From DASRHT01 sp035293765 (GTDB taxonomy: Bacteria; Chloroflexota; Ktedonobacteria; Ktedonobacterales; Ktedonobacteraceae): a stretch of DNA of 64,000 bases. The notes beneath the pieces were generated by a model. It did not search any database and had not been told where the DNA came from. It saw only the letters and a list, made by a program, of their open reading frames with translations. The stretch spans positions 35,998 to 99,997 of the forward strand of contig DATGMF010000022.1 in assembly GCA_035293765.1 (NCBI GenBank), in the 5' to 3' direction. A program made the translations under genes and the position numbers. Positions within the stretch are counted from its first letter, which is position 1, and each line of letters begins with the position of its first letter. Below are positions 23,880 to 33,446 of this stretch, piece after piece.

Positions 23880-25223
23880 TCAAACGCTCCCTTTCGTCTT
23901 CGTCAAAAGAACAGGATGTTTTTCGGTTGTCCGTTCGTCTACACTCAATCGCTCCTCTTCCGCTTCAGGCTGGCGTTCCCACTGTGTAGAACTGGCGGCA
24001 GTGCCAAGCAAGCTGGCGATATGCATGTCGAGACGTTCGGTGAGCAAATCGTAATCGAATTGCTTCTCCGCCAGGATACGGCCCTGCCGCCCCATTGATC
24101 TCGCTCTATCGGGATGTCCGCGTAGATAACGGATCGCCGCTACCAGCGCAACTTCGTTTTCCGGCTCCACATATAGCGCGGCACGGGCTCCGACCGCGAT
24201 CCGCCGCGCCTCCCCATCAACCCCCAAAAGAATGGGGCGGGCGCATGCCAGGGCTTCTAACATTTTGATCGGCATAGCCATCGCAGACATCGGAAGCTTG
24301 CGCAGCGAGACCAGACAGCAATCAGCAGCAGCCAGCAGACGAGGAACCTCCTCATGCGGAACGGCGTCCAGAAACGAGACGTTTTCAAGTCCGCTTCGGC
24401 GAACACGCTCCATCAGTTGGCCCTTTGTCACACCGTTGCCAACAAACACGAAATGTATGTCGGGATCGTCCCGCATCATCTCCGCCGCTTTGAGAACGGT
24501 TTCAAGACTGTACAATAGCCCGTGGTTTCCGGCATGGAGCAGCGTGAAACGGTCATCCCAGCCCAACTCGGATCGAGCTTGCTGCTGAGGCTGTGGACAA
24601 AACGTATGGATATTCACTCCATTTGTCAGGCAAAAGACCCGCCTGGGGGGAAGCCCATTGCGAACGAGCAGATCACGCAGAGGCTCAGACTGCGCCCATA
24701 CCAGTCCGGCCCTGCGGTATGTTGACCACTCTAACCATCGTGCCAGCCTGATGATCATACGGTTGCGCAACACTCCAAGCTGAATAGCAACTTCAGGCCA
24801 GTGATCCGAGATCATGAAAATAAAGGGGCAGCGTTTCCAGGATGCGAGCATACGACCGGCGATGGCATCGAGCAGAGGGGGCGATTGCACAATAATCACA
24901 TCTGGCTCTCCTACTGCTTTTCCCCCAAGTAACGGCGCCAGCAGTGCAAAGGATAACTGGGAGATGACACGACGCACAAACGACGTATTCGGGCTCACAA
25001 CACTCCATACGCGGATCACGCGCACGCCATCAAAAAGCTCCTGCTGTAGCAAACGACCTCGATACGCTGGGGGCACAATACCATCAGGATAGCTGGGAAC
25101 CGTTGTGAGGATAGTCACTCGATGCCCGCGTTTCACCAATCCTCTGGCTGTTTCGCTAATACATGCAGCAGCAGCAGCTTTTTCCGGTAAGTAATAGGGA
25201 GAGAGAAAGAGAATATGCGCCAC
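23880..25223 (-). CDS. Family 4 glycosyltransferase (WbuB-like)
   Basis: 447 residues, GT-B fold. It starts HILFLSPYYLPEKAAAAACI, typical of the WbuB/WcaI group, with the donor-binding half near LLHAGNHGLLYSLETVL and KMLEALACARPILLGVDGEA. The tail from about residue 410 is polar and probably disordered. The start is a GTG at 25223 with AAGGG 9 bases upstream. WbuB-type enzymes act on N-acetyl amino sugars, which would suit the amino-sugar genes upstream; this is inference. Its stop overlaps the region of the priming transferase start, so translation is coupled. Confidence 0.8.
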   Translation of the reverse strand: MAHILFLSPYYLPEKAAAAACISETARGLVKRGHRVTILTTVPSYPDGIVPPAYRGRLLQQELFDGVRVIRVWSVVSPNTSFVRRVISQLSFALLAPLLGGKAVGEPDVIIVQSPPLLDAIAGRMLASWKRCPFIFMISDHWPEVAIQLGVLRNRMIIRLARWLEWSTYRRAGLVWAQSEPLRDLLVRNGLPPRRVFCLTNGVNIHTFCPQPQQQARSELGWDDRFTLLHAGNHGLLYSLETVLKAAEMMRDDPDIHFVFVGNGVTKGQLMERVRRSGLENVSFLDAVPHEEVPRLLAAADCCLVSLRKLPMSAMAMPIKMLEALACARPILLGVDGEARRIAVGARAALYVEPENEVALVAAIRYLRGHPDRARSMGRQGRILAEKQFDYDLLTERLDMHIASLLGTAASSTQWERQPEAEEERLSVDERTTEKHPVLLTKTKGSV

Positions 25224-25260
25224 GATTTCAACCCTTCATTGTAGATGTCAATAGCGTTGG

Positions 25261-25881
25261 TCAGATGGCACTGCTGGCAGCAAGAGCATCCCCACTCGTG
25301 ACAATTACTGCTTCATTGCAGTGAGTACACCGGCCGACAATGCTTGATGATGCTTGTTGAATGTCGGTGAGCGGGCGTCCGCAGCGGCACACATAGCCAT
25401 GCATCTTCGCCGGATTCCCATAAACCAGCGCAAAATCTGGAACCGAATGCGTGACCACCGAGCCCGCGCCAATCATGGCGAATGAGCCGATAGTGACATT
25501 GGGAATCACCATTACTCCGGCTCCAATAGAGGCCCCGTAGCGCACCAGGATATGACCAGCCTCCCAATCGTCCTTTCCCTGAAGCCGCCCGTCACGCGTG
25601 ATGGCGCGAGGGAACATATCGTTACATAACGAAACACATGGTCCAATCATTACACCATCTTCTATAGCGGCTCCGTGACCGATCACCGTGTTGAACTGGA
25701 TTTTGACACGGCTGCCGATGACGACGTCAAAATCGATGTACACCCCTTTGGCGATGTTACACTCGGCCCCAATCTGCGCTCCCGTACGCACCTGCGCATG
25801 GCTCCAGATGCGGGTTCCTACCCCGATTTGCACATTCGCTTCAACTTCAGCAAGCGGATGGATAAAAATGTTTTCGTTCAT
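25261..25881 (-). CDS. Left-handed beta-helix N-acetyltransferase (WbpD/WlbB-like)
   Basis: 206 residues of hexapeptide repeats (IGVGTRIWSHAQVRTGA, IGAECNIAKGVYID, IGPCVSLCNDMFPRA, IGAGVMVIPNVTIG). The order of segments and the NDMFPRA turn match WbpD/WlbB enzymes that acetylate UDP-2-acetamido-3-amino-2,3-dideoxy-glucuronate. The C-terminus adds a possible zinc ribbon (YVCRCGRPL ... GRCTHCNEAV), with two pairs of Cys, which is common in some homologues. With the aminotransferase and oxidoreductase upstream it completes a likely diacetamido-uronic acid branch. AGGAAGG precedes ATG. A 231-base gap separates it from the oxidoreductase, the largest gap in this operon. Confidence 0.8.
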   Translation of the reverse strand: MNENIFIHPLAEVEANVQIGVGTRIWSHAQVRTGAQIGAECNIAKGVYIDFDVVIGSRVKIQFNTVIGHGAAIEDGVMIGPCVSLCNDMFPRAITRDGRLQGKDDWEAGHILVRYGASIGAGVMVIPNVTIGSFAMIGAGSVVTHSVPDFALVYGNPAKMHGYVCRCGRPLTDIQQASSSIVGRCTHCNEAVIVTSGDALAASSAI

Positions 25882-26112
25882 AAGTCAGCCTTCCTAACAT
25901 GTATTTCCGTGAAACTCTTCTTATCAGCAAGGAGAACTTGCTATCACTTTTACCTTACTTTCAGTCCTATAAAAATATGTCTGAGATTATCAATTTGCAG
26001 GAGGTGTTCGAGATCGGTGGCTGGTTATTGGGGAGCTACGGTAGAGATGATTGTCAATATTGCTTGCCGGGCAATACTATCCCCTTTTTCTCTCCAGGGA
26101 AGCAGAGCGAGC

Positions 26113-27150
26113 TTATATCCTGCTTCCTACTTCTTGAGCAACTTTTGTCTCTGATGTTGCATCATATTCCTCGTGGGATGCGCCTGACAGTTCGATAGCC
26201 GTTTTTAAGACCGCCAGTCCATCTTCCCCTGTCACCGATGGCGAGGTATCGTTGCGCAGGGCTGCGACAACGTCTTCATATTCCAGGCGCAACGGTTCAG
26301 CCTTCTGCACCTTCAGCCGGGTCACTGCGCCCTCGCTTACGCCGTCGGGCGTGGACAACGCATTCTGGGTGGGCGGGGGACAATCATTCTCGTAGAAGTA
26401 GAGATCCTGCGTCAGGTAGTTGATGAGATACATCCCTTTATCGCCGGTCACGCTCAGCTCGCGTATCTTTGTGGGGGTCAACCGGTTTACATCCAGCATC
26501 CCAACGGCCCCGTTGGTAAATTGGAGCGTTCCTAGCATCAAGTCCTCATATTTGTGATGAATTCTGCGCCGGGTCTCGGCGTAGACTCGATCAATCTCGG
26601 CATTGGTGAGATAGCGCATCACCTCCAGATCGTGCGTCGCCAGATCAAGCGTCACTCCCACATCGCGGATGCGCGGCGGGAACGGCCCGAGCCGTCGTGC
26701 GTGCAAATGGAATACCTGCCCCAGTTCTCCTTCCAGCAAACGCCGCTTTGCCTCAATCACGGCGGGATTAAACCGTTCGATGCTCCCTATAGCGATTTTT
26801 GCTCCCCTCAGTCGCGCCAGAGAGATCAACTTTCTGGCATCTTCGACAGTGGCGGCCATTGGTTTTTCAATCAGGACGTTGATGCCTTGATCCAGCGCGT
26901 GGGAAGCTACCTCATAATGCAAATATGTTGGCACAACCACCGATACAAGATCAGGTTGGACCGCTTTGATCATCTGGCGGTAGTCGGTGTATCCCGCCAC
27001 ATGGAAGCGGTTCAGCGCGAGTTTCAGCGTCGGCTCGTGCGTCTCTGCAATGCCAACAAGTTGGACCTCATCCCTGGCAAAGTCGCGGAGCAGTCGCAGG
27101 TGATTCATCCCCATCATCCCTGCTCCAACGACAGCAATCTTTACACGCAA
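26113..27150 (-). CDS. Gfo/Idh/MocA-type sugar oxidoreductase (WbpB/WlbA-like)
   Basis: 345 residues. The Rossmann dinucleotide-binding motif VVGAGMMGMNHL is at the N-terminus, and the family's EKPMA motif follows near residue 96 (NVLIEKPMAATVEDA). The C-terminal sheet domain begins with SIERFNPAV. In WbpB/WlbA the enzyme oxidises the C3 hydroxyl of UDP-N-acetylglucosaminuronate before transamination. The neighbouring aminotransferase and acetyltransferase support this, but other Gfo/Idh substrates are possible. The start overlaps the aminotransferase stop by 10 bases. No UDP-GlcNAc 6-dehydrogenase (WbpA) gene is in the window. Confidence 0.8.
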   Translation of the reverse strand: MRVKIAVVGAGMMGMNHLRLLRDFARDEVQLVGIAETHEPTLKLALNRFHVAGYTDYRQMIKAVQPDLVSVVVPTYLHYEVASHALDQGINVLIEKPMAATVEDARKLISLARLRGAKIAIGSIERFNPAVIEAKRRLLEGELGQVFHLHARRLGPFPPRIRDVGVTLDLATHDLEVMRYLTNAEIDRVYAETRRRIHHKYEDLMLGTLQFTNGAVGMLDVNRLTPTKIRELSVTGDKGMYLINYLTQDLYFYENDCPPPTQNALSTPDGVSEGAVTRLKVQKAEPLRLEYEDVVAALRNDTSPSVTGEDGLAVLKTAIELSGASHEEYDATSETKVAQEVGSRI

Positions 27151-28340
27151 AGATTAAGTACCTCCCTCACAATTATTGCCATGTCATTCTCAGTCAAAGC
27201 CGGATGTACCGGCAACGATAAGACCTCTTGCGCCGCCTTTTCCACTTCTGGCAACTGCCGGGACCATAGTTCATCCAGGTCAGGCTCAGTCTCTATTACT
27301 GGGGCAGTCCGCTCTCCGCCAGCCAATCTCGCGGCGCGGAAAGCTGGAGGTCCGCTGGCAGCTTTTCCGGCTATGCGGAAGAGTTCTGGTGCATTGCGGT
27401 AAAATGGTTGCAAGTGCAGGGGATGGGGATAATAAATCGCTGCCGTGACCCCTCGCTCCCCTAATCTTCTGACCCACTCATCACGGTCGTGCCCATACGG
27501 AACACGAATGGTATATTGGTGAAATACATGATGATACCCCTTCTGTACCACAGGAGTTTGAATGAGAGAGCCAAGATGCCTGGTCAGATAGGCCGCATGT
27601 GCGATGCGCGCCTCGTTAAACTGCTTCAGCTTTTTCAATTGTACCAACCCCAGAGCTGCCTGTATCTCCGTCATGCGCAGATTGAAGCCCATCATAATAT
27701 GCGTATAGCGTTTCGGCTCACCATGACTGCGTAGCAGGCGCAATCGCTGGGCAATGAGCGGATCGTTCGTCGTGATCATGCCACCTTCGCCGGTGGTCAT
27801 GTTTTTCGTGGGGTAAAATGAGAAGCACCCCGTCCCAAAGCTGCCGACGGCTTTCCCATTGATACAGGCCCCATGAGCCTGGCAAGCATCCTCGATCAGA
27901 TACAGGTTATGTTCCGTTGCGAGCGTTTCCAGTTTCTCCATGTCGCATGGATTGCCATAGAGATGAACTGGCAGTATCGCTTTCGTACACCTGGTAATCG
28001 CAGCTTCAACCAGCTCGGGATTGATATTGCATGTGACCGGGTCAATATCCACAAAGACCGGCGTCGCCCCTGTCTGCAAAATAGTATTGGAGGTCGCGAC
28101 GAAGCTAAACGGCGTCGTAATCACCTCGTCGCCAGGTCCTATTTCGTGCGCGAGCAGGGCCAGGTATAATGCAGCGGTGCCAGATGAAACGGCGACCGCC
28201 TCGCGCACCTGGCAGAACTCAGCAAAGCGTTGCTCGAAAGCAGCTACCTGCTCTCCTTGCGCCAGTCTGCCTGATCGAAGCACTGCAAGCACTGCCTCTG
28301 CTTCTTCCTCACCGGTAAGGGGTTGCGCTATCGGTATCAT
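27141..28340 (-). CDS. DegT/DnrJ/EryC1-type sugar aminotransferase (WbpE-like)
   Basis: 399 residues, PLP-dependent. AVSSGTAALYLALLAHEIG binds the cofactor phosphate, VFVDIDPVTCNI and LIEDACQAHGA follow, and the Schiff-base lysine lies in CFSFYPTKNMTTGEGGMI. This enzyme would convert the 3-keto sugar nucleotide to the 3-amino form. It is the first gene of the operon. The frame extends to a TTG at 28355, but GAGGAG lies 6 bases upstream of ATG 28340, so 28340 is the start. The C-terminal third has a polar insertion (about residues 315-350). Confidence 0.85.
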   Translation of the reverse strand: MIPIAQPLTGEEEAEAVLAVLRSGRLAQGEQVAAFEQRFAEFCQVREAVAVSSGTAALYLALLAHEIGPGDEVITTPFSFVATSNTILQTGATPVFVDIDPVTCNINPELVEAAITRCTKAILPVHLYGNPCDMEKLETLATEHNLYLIEDACQAHGACINGKAVGSFGTGCFSFYPTKNMTTGEGGMITTNDPLIAQRLRLLRSHGEPKRYTHIMMGFNLRMTEIQAALGLVQLKKLKQFNEARIAHAAYLTRHLGSLIQTPVVQKGYHHVFHQYTIRVPYGHDRDEWVRRLGERGVTAAIYYPHPLHLQPFYRNAPELFRIAGKAASGPPAFRAARLAGGERTAPVIETEPDLDELWSRQLPEVEKAAQEVLSLPVHPALTENDMAIIVREVLNLCV

Positions 28341-28558
28341 AACCCTCTCCTCCAACCTTATTCACTAGCCCAGGATAGCCGAACACGTTCGTGCGCAAGA
28401 TCCCTGTAAACCAGCGTACGATTTTGCAGAGCGATATCGTTCTGAACTTTTTCTCCATTTACGGACAAGCAGCCATGACAGTTTTTGGCTCATTGATATC
28501 TATTTCTCAGTGTAGCAGCGTTACCAAACGATATATTTGAGCCTGTCCCGCCCGTATA

Positions 28559-28596
28559 AAAAAGCTAGCCGAGATGGAGCTCTCAGCTAGCTTTTT
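28559..28596 (-). terminator. Terminator hairpin after the frameshifted membrane protein gene
   Basis: AAAAAGCTAGC (28559-28569) and GCTAGCTTTTT (28586-28596) form an 11-bp stem, extended inward by GAGA/TCTC. On the minus strand a T-run follows. The core GCTAGCTT is shared with the hairpin at 28940-28981. Confidence 0.75.
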
Positions 28597-28620
28597 GACG
28601 GAACGTTGCAGTGAAAATGG

Positions 28621-28849
28621 TCATTGAGCGCCGGGAGGAGACAAACTCACCTTTTGAGCAGCAGTTCTCCCCGCCACAAGGATCATGAATGCAGCAAACA
28701 GAATCAGTATCACCGCCGGAGCAGCCCCCCCCGATTGCAAAGATTGGAGCGTGCCCTGAAAGGTAGGAGCGCTCGCCGTAGAAGAAAAGCACTATCGCTA
28801 TCACGTAGAGGAGTTTACTGACCATCCGATAGCTGATATGACGGAGCAT
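28621..28849 (-). pseudogene. Frameshifted gene for a small two-span membrane protein
   Basis: The minus strand starts MLRHISYRMVSKLLYVIA with a first membrane span in one frame. From about 28785 downward the protein-like sequence continues in another frame: APTFQGTLQSLQSGGA, then AAPAVILILFAAFMILVAG, ending PPGAQ and a stop at 28621-28623. The original frame goes on as a Cys/Gly-rich, unlikely sequence. The two halves joined would give about 76 residues with two membrane helices. A one-base indel in the TTCTTCTAC tract near 28780-28790 is the simplest cause; sequencing error or programmed shift cannot be excluded. The function is unknown. Confidence 0.5.
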
Positions 28850-28939
28850 GATAGAGAACGTGATGTGCCCTGCCGGACGGGCTTAGAGATTCTGGTGTTC
28901 AACTGGTGCAAAGCTCATCTGGCGGCTTGCCCCGCTGAT

Positions 28940-28981
28940 GTCAAGAAGCTAGCTGAGGTCCATTTTAGCTAGCTTCTTGAC
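28940..28981 (-). terminator. Long perfect hairpin downstream of the SDR gene
   Basis: A 15-bp perfect inverted repeat, GTCAAGAAGCTAGCT (28940-28954) with AGCTAGCTTCTTGAC (28967-28981), around a 12-base loop. It shares its core with the 28559-28596 hairpin. Confidence 0.65.
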
Positions 28982-29031
28982 TACCTGGTCATTACCAGTC
29001 AAAATGAGGAAGCGACGCTAAAACTGGGCTC

Positions 29032-29817
29032 TTATCCCACGCCGCCACCTAGCGTGCCACCACCATCAATGACGTTCACGGTTCCGGTGATGTAATTGCT
29101 GGCCGGACTCGCGAGAAAAAGGGCGACTCCGGCGACATCCTGTGGCTCCCCAAAGCGACCGAGCGGGGTGGCAGCTAACGCGGGCGTGGCAATACTCTCA
29201 GTCTCCACAAGAAAGGCAGCGAATTTCGTTTTGATGATGCCCGGAGCAATGGCATTGACCTGAATGTTGTCCGGCCCGAGCTCCTGCGCCAGGCCCTTTG
29301 TAAGGGAGATGACGGCGGCTTTGGACATGCTATAAGCTCCGAGCCCCCTGCCCGGTCGGAGCCCGCCGACCGAGGACATATTAATAATTTTGCCTCCGCC
29401 GCGCTCTCTCATGGAGGGGACACAGAGCCGGGCCAGCTTGATGTAGCCAAAAACGTTCACTCTAAATATCTTCTCAATCGTGCGGTCTTCCAGAGAGAGC
29501 AGCGGACCAAAGGCCGGGTTAATAGCTGCGTTGTTGACCAAAATATCGATGCCACCGAACTCTGCTCGGGCCTTCTCAACCAGGGCTTCAAGCTGCTCGT
29601 CCTCTCCGGCGTTCGCCACCACCGGCAGCACTTTGCCGCCGAGGGCCTCGATTTTCGTTGCCACCTGCTGCAAACCCTCCAGCTTACGTGAGGCAATCAC
29701 AATATTCGCGCCCGCCTGGGCGTATGCTATGGCAATCGCTTCTCCGATGCCGCGACTTGCCCCGGTAATCAAAGCGACTTTGCCCGAGAGATCGAAGGAT
29801 ACGTGGTGATCTGCCAT
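29032..29817 (-). CDS. Short-chain dehydrogenase/reductase (FabG-like)
   Basis: 261 residues, classical SDR. TGASRGIG near residue 19 binds NAD(P), NNAAINP follows, the catalytic Ser lies in INMSSVGG and the YxxxK pair is YSMSKAAV near residue 160. The C-terminal ITGTVNVIDGGGTLGG is the usual SDR end. Substrate cannot be deduced: members reduce 3-oxoacyl-ACP, sugars, steroids or alcohols. The frame is open to 29862, but AAAGGAG sits 6 bases upstream of the ATG at 29817. The gene is monocistronic, flanked by a hairpin downstream and about 110 bases to the propeller protein gene's end. Confidence 0.85.
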   Translation of the reverse strand: MADHHVSFDLSGKVALITGASRGIGEAIAIAYAQAGANIVIASRKLEGLQQVATKIEALGGKVLPVVANAGEDEQLEALVEKARAEFGGIDILVNNAAINPAFGPLLSLEDRTIEKIFRVNVFGYIKLARLCVPSMRERGGGKIINMSSVGGLRPGRGLGAYSMSKAAVISLTKGLAQELGPDNIQVNAIAPGIIKTKFAAFLVETESIATPALAATPLGRFGEPQDVAGVALFLASPASNYITGTVNVIDGGGTLGGGVG

Positions 29818-29926
29818 GTGTGCTCCTTTCTTGTTCACAACATCAGTATCTAGAATGCGCAATGTCCTGCGCTGCCGCTAGCCGTAGAGACAGAGCCCGT
29901 CCTATCCCTACGACTGCGGCAGCGCG

Positions 29927-32900
29927 CTATTCGCGCTGAGTGCTGGTGACGGGCGGGATGATCGCGGGCAAACCGGCCTCGCGTACCTGAGCATTGAACT
30001 CGGCCACGTCCGTATCGATGATCTCACGGAGTCGCTGGCCGAGCTTAGCAACGCTGGCCGAGAGATCTTCGAAGAGGAGCCGCGCCTGCCGGGTGGGAGC
30101 CGCGTCAGCACTGGCTACTGTGCCGGAGAGCGCGGCGAGTTTGGCCGAAAGGCGTATCGGCACGGACATTGCATCCATCTGATCTTTAACTTTGGGCTGA
30201 ATGAGCTCTCCCTCAAGCGCTGAGAACCTGTCTTTGAGCGCCTTACCTCGGGTGAGCAGCGCTTCGTGGATATCCTGCCCGGTGGTGGACTGCTCCCACC
30301 CTTCGACCTGGCGGCGAATACTGCGTACCGTATTGACCATTGCGTGTAGTGCAGAAATCGTTGCGCGGATGGCTCGGAGCAGATCAAATTGCTGTTGCAG
30401 ATCTTCTTGCGAGGCGGTGACGCGCGGGTCTTTGCGAACCTCGAAAGATTGCGTATAGCTCTGTTCCCCCAGCTTGAGTTGAACCTGATAGACCCCAGGA
30501 GGCGCCAGCGGGCCTTTCATGATCTCTTCGGATTCCTTGTCGCCCTCAATTCCGCCAGGATTGGGATAGCGCATATTCCAGACGAAACGATTAGCACCCG
30601 CCGCTTTGGGGACACGCGGCTCCTTCTTCTCTTCCTCCTTGCCTTTCCCTTTGTCGCCATCTCCATGCGCTTGCCCCTTCTTCTCTTCACTGGAGAAGCT
30701 TCTGATGACGTTGCCAGAGGCATCAAGGAAGGTCAGGGTAAGTTCTTCCTGTGGCCGTTCTCTCAGGAAGTAATGAATAATCACCCCATCGGGAGGGTTT
30801 TGGCCGGCATCGAGGTATCGCTTGATCTTCTCGCCGGTCGCGATCTCTTGCTGGCGATAGACGACATGGAACGGGCCGAGGTAGGTGAAATTTTTGCCGG
30901 GAGTCGGGGGCAGGCCATAGCTAAACGACGTCAGGAAGCGCGTAGTCGGTCGCGGCTCAAAAAGATGGACGCGGGCCTCGTGTACCTCATCGTTCACCTG
31001 GCGCAGAGGCGAGATGTCATCAAGCACCCAGAATGAGCGCCCATGAGTTGCAACAATCAGATCGCCGTCTTTGATCGTGAGATCGTGAATAGGCACAACA
31101 GGCAGATTCAAGCGCAGACTTTGCCAATGTGCCCCGTCATCAAATGAGACATAGATACCCGTCTCCGTCCCGGCGTAGAGTAAGCCGCGCCGAGCGGGAT
31201 CTTCGCGGATAACGCGCGTGAAATCGTTGTCAGCAATGCCTGTGATGATCTTCGTCCAGGTCTTACCGTAATCGCTAGTTTTATAGAGATAGGGACGGAA
31301 ATCGTCCTGTTTGTAGCAGGTAGCAGCCAGGTATGCGCAAGCGGGATCGTGTGGTGATGGTTCGATGATACTCACCAGCGCCCATTCGGGCAGGGTGTCA
31401 GGCGTAATATTTTGCCAGTTCTGGCCGCCATCACGCGAAATATGCACCAGGCCATCATCGGAACCGGCCCAGAAGAGTCCTTGCTGGCGTGGCGACTCGG
31501 CGAAAGCGAAAATCGTGTCATAGTATTCGGTGCCAACAAGATCTTTGGTGATCGGTCCGCCTGATGGCCCCTGGCGGCTCCGATCATTGCGCGTCAGATC
31601 CGGGCTGATCTCCGCCCAACTGGCCCCTTCATCGGTCGAACGAAACACATGGTTGCCGGTGGCAAAAAGCACCTGGGGATCGTGCGGAGAAAGCACGATT
31701 GGGAAGGTCCACTGGAAGCGATATTTGAGGTCTTGAGCAGGCCAGCCGCTGGACGCTTCGGGCCAGACAGAGATATCGCGGACCTGTTTTGTGCGGTGAT
31801 CGTAGCGGCTTATATACCCTTGAAAACTGCCGGCATAGACGATATTGGGATCATCAGGGCGGACCGCAATGTAGCCGCTTTCGCCGCCACCCACCTCGTG
31901 ATACTCTGCGATGGGGATCGCACCAAGAGCGGAGCGGCTGGGAAGCGTAATGTTGGTGTTGTCCTGCTGAGAGCCGTAGATGCGATAGGGAACCTGGTTA
32001 TCGGTAATCACATGATAGAATTCGGCGGTAGGCTGGTTATAGAGCGAGGACCAGCCCTCAGCCCCGTTGAACGTCACGCAAGCGCCTCCATCGTGACCGC
32101 AGATCATCCGTTGCGGGTCGTGGGGGTCGATCCAGAGGTCGTGATAGTCGCCATGCGGTACGGATACCTGCATGAATGTTTTGCCACCGTCAATCGATTT
32201 GTAGCAGCGCTCGTTGAGTATCCAGAGCGTATTGGCGTCCTGCGGATCGGCATAGATATGCTGGTAGTACCAGGGACGCCTGCGCAGGTCCGGGTCGTCT
32301 GCTAGGCGTTCCCAGGTCGCTCCTGCATCGTCAGAGCGGAAGACGGCGCCATCTTCGGCCTCTACAGTCGCCCAGACGCGATCCTGTTGCGCCCCCGAAA
32401 CGGCTACTCCTATCTTGCCGAGCGTACCGGTGGGCAAACCTTTGTTGCGGGAAATATCCGTCCAGCTATCGCCGCCGTCGGTGGATTTATAGAGGCCGCA
32501 GCCCTCACCGCCGCTCTCCAGCATATGCGGCAGCCGACGTGCTCGCCATAGCACGGCATAGAGGATGCGTGGGTTGTGTGGGTCCAGCGCAAGATCGTGC
32601 GCACCAACATCCTCGTTCAGAAATAAAATGCGCTCCCAGGACTGGCCGCCATTGTGGGAGCGAAAAACGCCGCGCTCACTATTGGGGCCATGGGCGTGTC
32701 CCAGGGCAGCGACATAGACCAGATCGGGATTGTGGGGATGGATGCGAATCTTGCCGATATGGCGCGTATCTTCCAGCCCCAGGTGCGTCCAGGTCCGTCC
32801 CCCATCAGTTGACCGGTAAACGCCATCGCCGTGGGAGACATTGCCGCGAATCGTCGTCTCGCCCATGCCGACGTAGATCACATTGGAGTCCGCAGGGGCC

Positions 32901-33166
32901 ACCGCGATAGCCCCGACCGAAGCTCGTTTGAAGAAGCCATCGGAAATGTTTTCCCAGCACTGACCGCCATCGGTGGTCTTCCAGACGCCACCGCCGGTCG
33001 AGCCAAAATAGAACCGTTGAGGATGAACTGGATCGCCTGCCACAGCCACCACGCGCCCACCACGGAAAGGGCCAATGAGACGCCACTCCAGTGAGGTCAA
33101 AAGCGAAGAGGGGAATTTACCATTGACGTTCTGACGATTTAACGCTTGCCTTTCCTGGTTACTCAT
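29927..33166 (-). CDS. Large BNR/VPS10-like beta-propeller protein
   Basis: 1079 residues. The first 730 carry many Asp-box (BNR) turns such as KTTDGGQCWENIS, RSTDGGRTWTHLG, KSTDGGDSWTDIS, RSDDAGATWERLA and KTSDYGKTWTKI, the pattern of sortilin-type ten-bladed propellers and 'glycosyl hydrolase' annotations. Residues about 730-940 form a beta-rich region with a charged low-complexity insert (KGQAHGDGDKGKGKEEEKK), and the rest is helical. No signal peptide or membrane span is visible, unlike many secreted relatives. No catalytic residues of true sialidases are evident. AGAAGG lies 7 bases before ATG. It is probably a scaffold or binding protein; hydrolase activity is unproven for this group. 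Confidence 0.7.
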   Translation of the reverse strand: MSNQERQALNRQNVNGKFPSSLLTSLEWRLIGPFRGGRVVAVAGDPVHPQRFYFGSTGGGVWKTTDGGQCWENISDGFFKRASVGAIAVAPADSNVIYVGMGETTIRGNVSHGDGVYRSTDGGRTWTHLGLEDTRHIGKIRIHPHNPDLVYVAALGHAHGPNSERGVFRSHNGGQSWERILFLNEDVGAHDLALDPHNPRILYAVLWRARRLPHMLESGGEGCGLYKSTDGGDSWTDISRNKGLPTGTLGKIGVAVSGAQQDRVWATVEAEDGAVFRSDDAGATWERLADDPDLRRRPWYYQHIYADPQDANTLWILNERCYKSIDGGKTFMQVSVPHGDYHDLWIDPHDPQRMICGHDGGACVTFNGAEGWSSLYNQPTAEFYHVITDNQVPYRIYGSQQDNTNITLPSRSALGAIPIAEYHEVGGGESGYIAVRPDDPNIVYAGSFQGYISRYDHRTKQVRDISVWPEASSGWPAQDLKYRFQWTFPIVLSPHDPQVLFATGNHVFRSTDEGASWAEISPDLTRNDRSRQGPSGGPITKDLVGTEYYDTIFAFAESPRQQGLFWAGSDDGLVHISRDGGQNWQNITPDTLPEWALVSIIEPSPHDPACAYLAATCYKQDDFRPYLYKTSDYGKTWTKIITGIADNDFTRVIREDPARRGLLYAGTETGIYVSFDDGAHWQSLRLNLPVVPIHDLTIKDGDLIVATHGRSFWVLDDISPLRQVNDEVHEARVHLFEPRPTTRFLTSFSYGLPPTPGKNFTYLGPFHVVYRQQEIATGEKIKRYLDAGQNPPDGVIIHYFLRERPQEELTLTFLDASGNVIRSFSSEEKKGQAHGDGDKGKGKEEEKKEPRVPKAAGANRFVWNMRYPNPGGIEGDKESEEIMKGPLAPPGVYQVQLKLGEQSYTQSFEVRKDPRVTASQEDLQQQFDLLRAIRATISALHAMVNTVRSIRRQVEGWEQSTTGQDIHEALLTRGKALKDRFSALEGELIQPKVKDQMDAMSVPIRLSAKLAALSGTVASADAAPTRQARLLFEDLSASVAKLGQRLREIIDTDVAEFNAQVREAGLPAIIPPVTSTQRE

Positions 33167-33446
33167 ACAACAGCCTTCTTTCTACGGACAAGTGAGTATT
33201 CTATGTGCTATTACTCTATCACACATTCAGGCTTGTCCGTTCACAGATAGAAAGGTGGAAACCCTTTTTACCTCATCTAGCCAATGAGTACTAATTCCAT
33301 TGACCGTTCACGCTCCATTGGGCATTCTTAGAGTTGGGATTTCTTTTTCAAGTAGATCATCATAGAAATTGCACAAAGCCGTCACCCTGTCCAGCGTCGG
33401 ACAAGATTTTTATGTCGAATGTAGTAAGGGCAAAGGAGCTGTACCC

